Of a stretch of 7,332 bases of DNA, positions 5,680-7,332 are shown piece by piece. The stretch covers positions 1-7,332 of the forward strand of contig LKMM01000124.1 of NCBI GenBank assembly GCA_001563885.1, in the 5' to 3' direction. The DNA is from Natrialbaceae archaeon B1-Br10_E2g27 (lineage in GTDB: Archaea; Halobacteriota; Halobacteria; Halobacteriales; Natrialbaceae). Below the pieces are notes generated by a model. That model saw only the letters and a list, made by a program, of their open reading frames with translations. It had not been told where the DNA came from and ran no database searches. Both the position numbers and the translations under genes were made by a program. Positions within the stretch are counted from its first letter, which is position 1. Each line of letters starts with the position of its first letter.

Positions 5680-6971
5680 TCGATGACATCTCTCGGCGCA
5701 GACTCCTTACCGGAGGTGCTGCCCTCGGAGCAACCGCGAGTATCGTTGCTCTCGCAGGCTGTTCGGACGATGTTGAAGAGCCACCGGTCGACATCGACGA
5801 GCAAGCGGCCCTCGAGATCGCCGATATCGACCGACCGGACGACATCGAGGCGTTTCCGATCGACGTCGGCGACGAAATCGTCGAAGCGCGCATCGAACGC
5901 GTCGAGTCGTTGCTCGAGTCGATTCCCGATGATCTCAAGGGTGAGATCCCGAACGAGGCAGTTCGCGACCACATCGAAAGCCGACGAGACCGCGCGCTCG
6001 CCGCGCTCGAGGACGACCGGCCGAGCAACTACGCACGACTATCACGGCTCAGGAGCGCCCGGACGTTGGCTGCAGAGGCCGAGGGGAGCTACGCCGTCGC
6101 AAGCGAGGACCGAACGCCGGCAGCCGTCGAAGACGAACTGCGTGGCCTCGAGGGTGATTTCGAGGCGCTCGTGAGCGATCTCTCCTGGACGGGCGACGAT
6201 CCACGGGACGCCGTCGTGGTCTACGACGCGATCGAAGGCTGGCTCGACGACGCCGAACGGGCCCTTGAGGAAGCCGACAGAGAGCGACCCGGCGAACCCG
6301 ACTTCGAGCGCGTTGGGTATCTTACGGTCCGTCGAGAGCGGACACTGGCCGCCATAGAAGACGCCGAGTACGTACTCGACCGGCAGGCCGACCGCGGCGA
6401 CCGATCGCTCGAGGGGGCCTTCGTGGAGGTGGTCTCGAGCAGACTCGAAGATCACCGCGAGCAAATCGAGGAACCACCCACGACTGTCGAGGATGCAACC
6501 GAGTTGCTCTTCGGTGAACCGACCGATAGCTCAGTTTCCAGAGGTGTTGCGAGGCAACTCATTTGGGCACCCGAGCAAAGCCACGAGCGAGCGCGTGAGT
6601 ACCTCGAGAGCAATCGCCCCGCACGGGCCGTACTCGAGGTGTTGACGCTCGAGTCGGGCCTGCTCGCGATCGAGTCTGTCGAATCCGACGAGATGACCGT
6701 CGAGCGCCCCGAGGATGCAGCCGACATCGAGGCCGCAAAACGAACGGCCATCGAGGCCATCGAGACGGCTGCGTTCGCAGCCGAGGAGCCGTATTTGACC
6801 GGGCAGTTACTCGAGGTCGCCCGGTTCGACGTGAGACGCGCTGATGAGACACTCGAAGACTACCACTCGGAGTCTGACGCAACGTTGGCAACCGCCAACT
6901 ACCTCGTCGGGACGGTCCGCGCGAGGGTGGCCAAGGAGGCGACCGAGCGGCTGGTAGCGTCGTTTTCCTAG
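5676..6971 (+). CDS. Tat-exported alpha-helical lipoprotein, uncharacterised, internally duplicated
   Basis: I do not recognise a named family. ATG 5676 overlaps the previous stop (ATGA) and gives a 431-residue protein with a textbook Tat lipoprotein signal: SRRRLL at 6-11, a hydrophobic core, and lipobox ALAGC with Cys29. An upstream in-frame ATG at 5649 would put nine residues before the signal and is less likely. After an acidic spacer (30-65) the mature protein looks almost wholly alpha-helical, rich in Ala, Glu, Arg and Leu, with no cysteine but Cys29. Two halves, about 71-235 and 270-425, appear homologous. Both carry RAxxxLExxRP (106-116 and 305-315), both continue to LAxE (131-134 and 330-333), and later both have an A(E/D)xxLE(E/D) segment and a YL...TVRxxR-like segment. 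No enzyme motif is visible. Tight co-transcription with the preceding lipoprotein suggests a joint surface role (inference). Confidence 0.88.
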   Translation: MIDDISRRRLLTGGAALGATASIVALAGCSDDVEEPPVDIDEQAALEIADIDRPDDIEAFPIDVGDEIVEARIERVESLLESIPDDLKGEIPNEAVRDHIESRRDRALAALEDDRPSNYARLSRLRSARTLAAEAEGSYAVASEDRTPAAVEDELRGLEGDFEALVSDLSWTGDDPRDAVVVYDAIEGWLDDAERALEEADRERPGEPDFERVGYLTVRRERTLAAIEDAEYVLDRQADRGDRSLEGAFVEVVSSRLEDHREQIEEPPTTVEDATELLFGEPTDSSVSRGVARQLIWAPEQSHERAREYLESNRPARAVLEVLTLESGLLAIESVESDEMTVERPEDAADIEAAKRTAIEAIETAAFAAEEPYLTGQLLEVARFDVRRADETLEDYHSESDATLATANYLVGTVRARVAKEATERLVASFS

Positions 6972-6994
6972 CGGGTCGTCTGCTGAGCTATTTT
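6963..6994 (+). terminator. Weak candidate terminator after the lipoprotein operon
   Basis: Two T4 runs (6963-6966, just before the stop, and 6991-6994) flank the end of the operon. They are short for an archaeal terminator and the second lies inside the convergent gene, so this is only a suggestion. Confidence 0.2.
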
Positions 6995-7332
6995 GAGCCG
7001 CGTTCGCGAACTCGCTCGAGTACCGCGAGCGTCCCATCGGCGTGGGCGGCCTCGAGTACCTCGTCGGCGGCGCGTTTGGCGTCGTCGTCGGCGTTTGCGA
7101 CGGCGAAGCTTCGGCCGACGACCTCGAAGGTCGAAACGTCGTTTACCGAGTCGCCGACGGCAACACAATCGCGTGGATCGAAGCCGACGGCGTCGGCGAT
7201 CAACTCGAGGCCGTCGCCTTTGTTCGGTGCGGGATCTTTGACGTGGTAGGCATACCCGGTGTCGATGACACAGAGGCCGTACTCGGCGGCAATCTCACGT
7301 AGCGGCTCGAGTGGTTGGTCTAAGTTGACCGC
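6988..7332 (-). CDS. pgp: Phosphoglycolate phosphatase, archaeal HAD type (5' end cut by window)
   Basis: HAD-superfamily phosphatase that hydrolyses 2-phosphoglycolate to glycolate in the cytoplasm. The visible 114 residues are the C-terminal half of a family usually near 225 residues. The frame is open to the right edge (first visible residues AVNLDQPLEPL), so the start lies outside; the TTG near 7203 is internal. Numbering from the first visible residue, the conserved Lys is in NKGDGL (K38) and the Mg-binding HAD motif GDSVND spans 60-65, followed by FAVANADDDAKRAAD (76-90). This K-G-x-G-L then GDSxND pattern is typical of the TA0175-like archaeal phosphoglycolate phosphatases. A related sugar-phosphate phosphatase of the same HAD class cannot be excluded because the N-terminal DxD motif is not in the window. 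It converges on the lipoprotein operon with 16 bp between stop codons. Confidence 0.88.
   Translation of the reverse strand, partial: AVNLDQPLEPLREIAAEYGLCVIDTGYAYHVKDPAPNKGDGLELIADAVGFDPRDCVAVGDSVNDVSTFEVVGRSFAVANADDDAKRAADEVLEAAHADGTLAVLERVRERGSK

Noticed and set aside
1..7332. Scarcity of CTAG (about five copies by eye)
   Set aside because: CTAG depletion is well known in haloarchaea and many prokaryotes, so it adds nothing new.
1..7332. CRISPR arrays, transposases, toxin-antitoxin pairs, tRNA or rRNA genes
   Set aside because: Looked for and not found: no regular spaced repeats, no transposase motifs and no recognisable RNA gene.

Overview
The window looks like chromosomal DNA from a haloarchaeon (class Halobacteria). 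The reasons are high GC, strongly acidic proteins, lipoproteins exported with twin-arginine signals, start codons that sit about 27 bases after TATA-like boxes (leaderless archaeal style), and an archaeal-type Trm1 and phosphoglycolate phosphatase. The extreme abundance of the hexamer CTCGAG suggests a member of the Natrialbaceae (Natrinema, Haloterrigena, Natronorubrum and relatives); that is inference only. No mobile element, CRISPR array, rRNA, tRNA or clear sign of horizontal transfer was seen.

Layout. The left edge cuts glutamine synthetase glnA (+), which lacks only its first few dozen residues. It converges, with 6 bp between stop codons, on a PAP2-family membrane phosphatase (-). Behind that on the same strand are a YihY/BrkB-family membrane protein (-) with an unusual C-terminal coiled-coil and two-helix extension, and then trm1 (-), the tRNA G26 dimethyltransferase. 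A 106-bp divergent promoter region separates trm1 from a two-gene operon (+) of uncharacterised Tat-exported lipoproteins that overlap by ATGA. The second lipoprotein appears to be an internal duplication of an alpha-helical unit of about 200 residues. It converges on the C-terminal half of an archaeal phosphoglycolate phosphatase (-), which is cut by the right edge.

How the genes relate. glnA, trm1 and pgp are housekeeping genes (nitrogen assimilation, tRNA modification, removal of 2-phosphoglycolate). PAP2 and YihY are separate membrane-protein genes, each with its own likely promoter. The lipoprotein pair is the least explained part of the window: both proteins should be anchored on the outer face of the cell membrane and be made together. 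I see no defence or biosynthetic system. The most novel material is the lipoprotein pair, the modular YihY protein and the CTCGAG excess.
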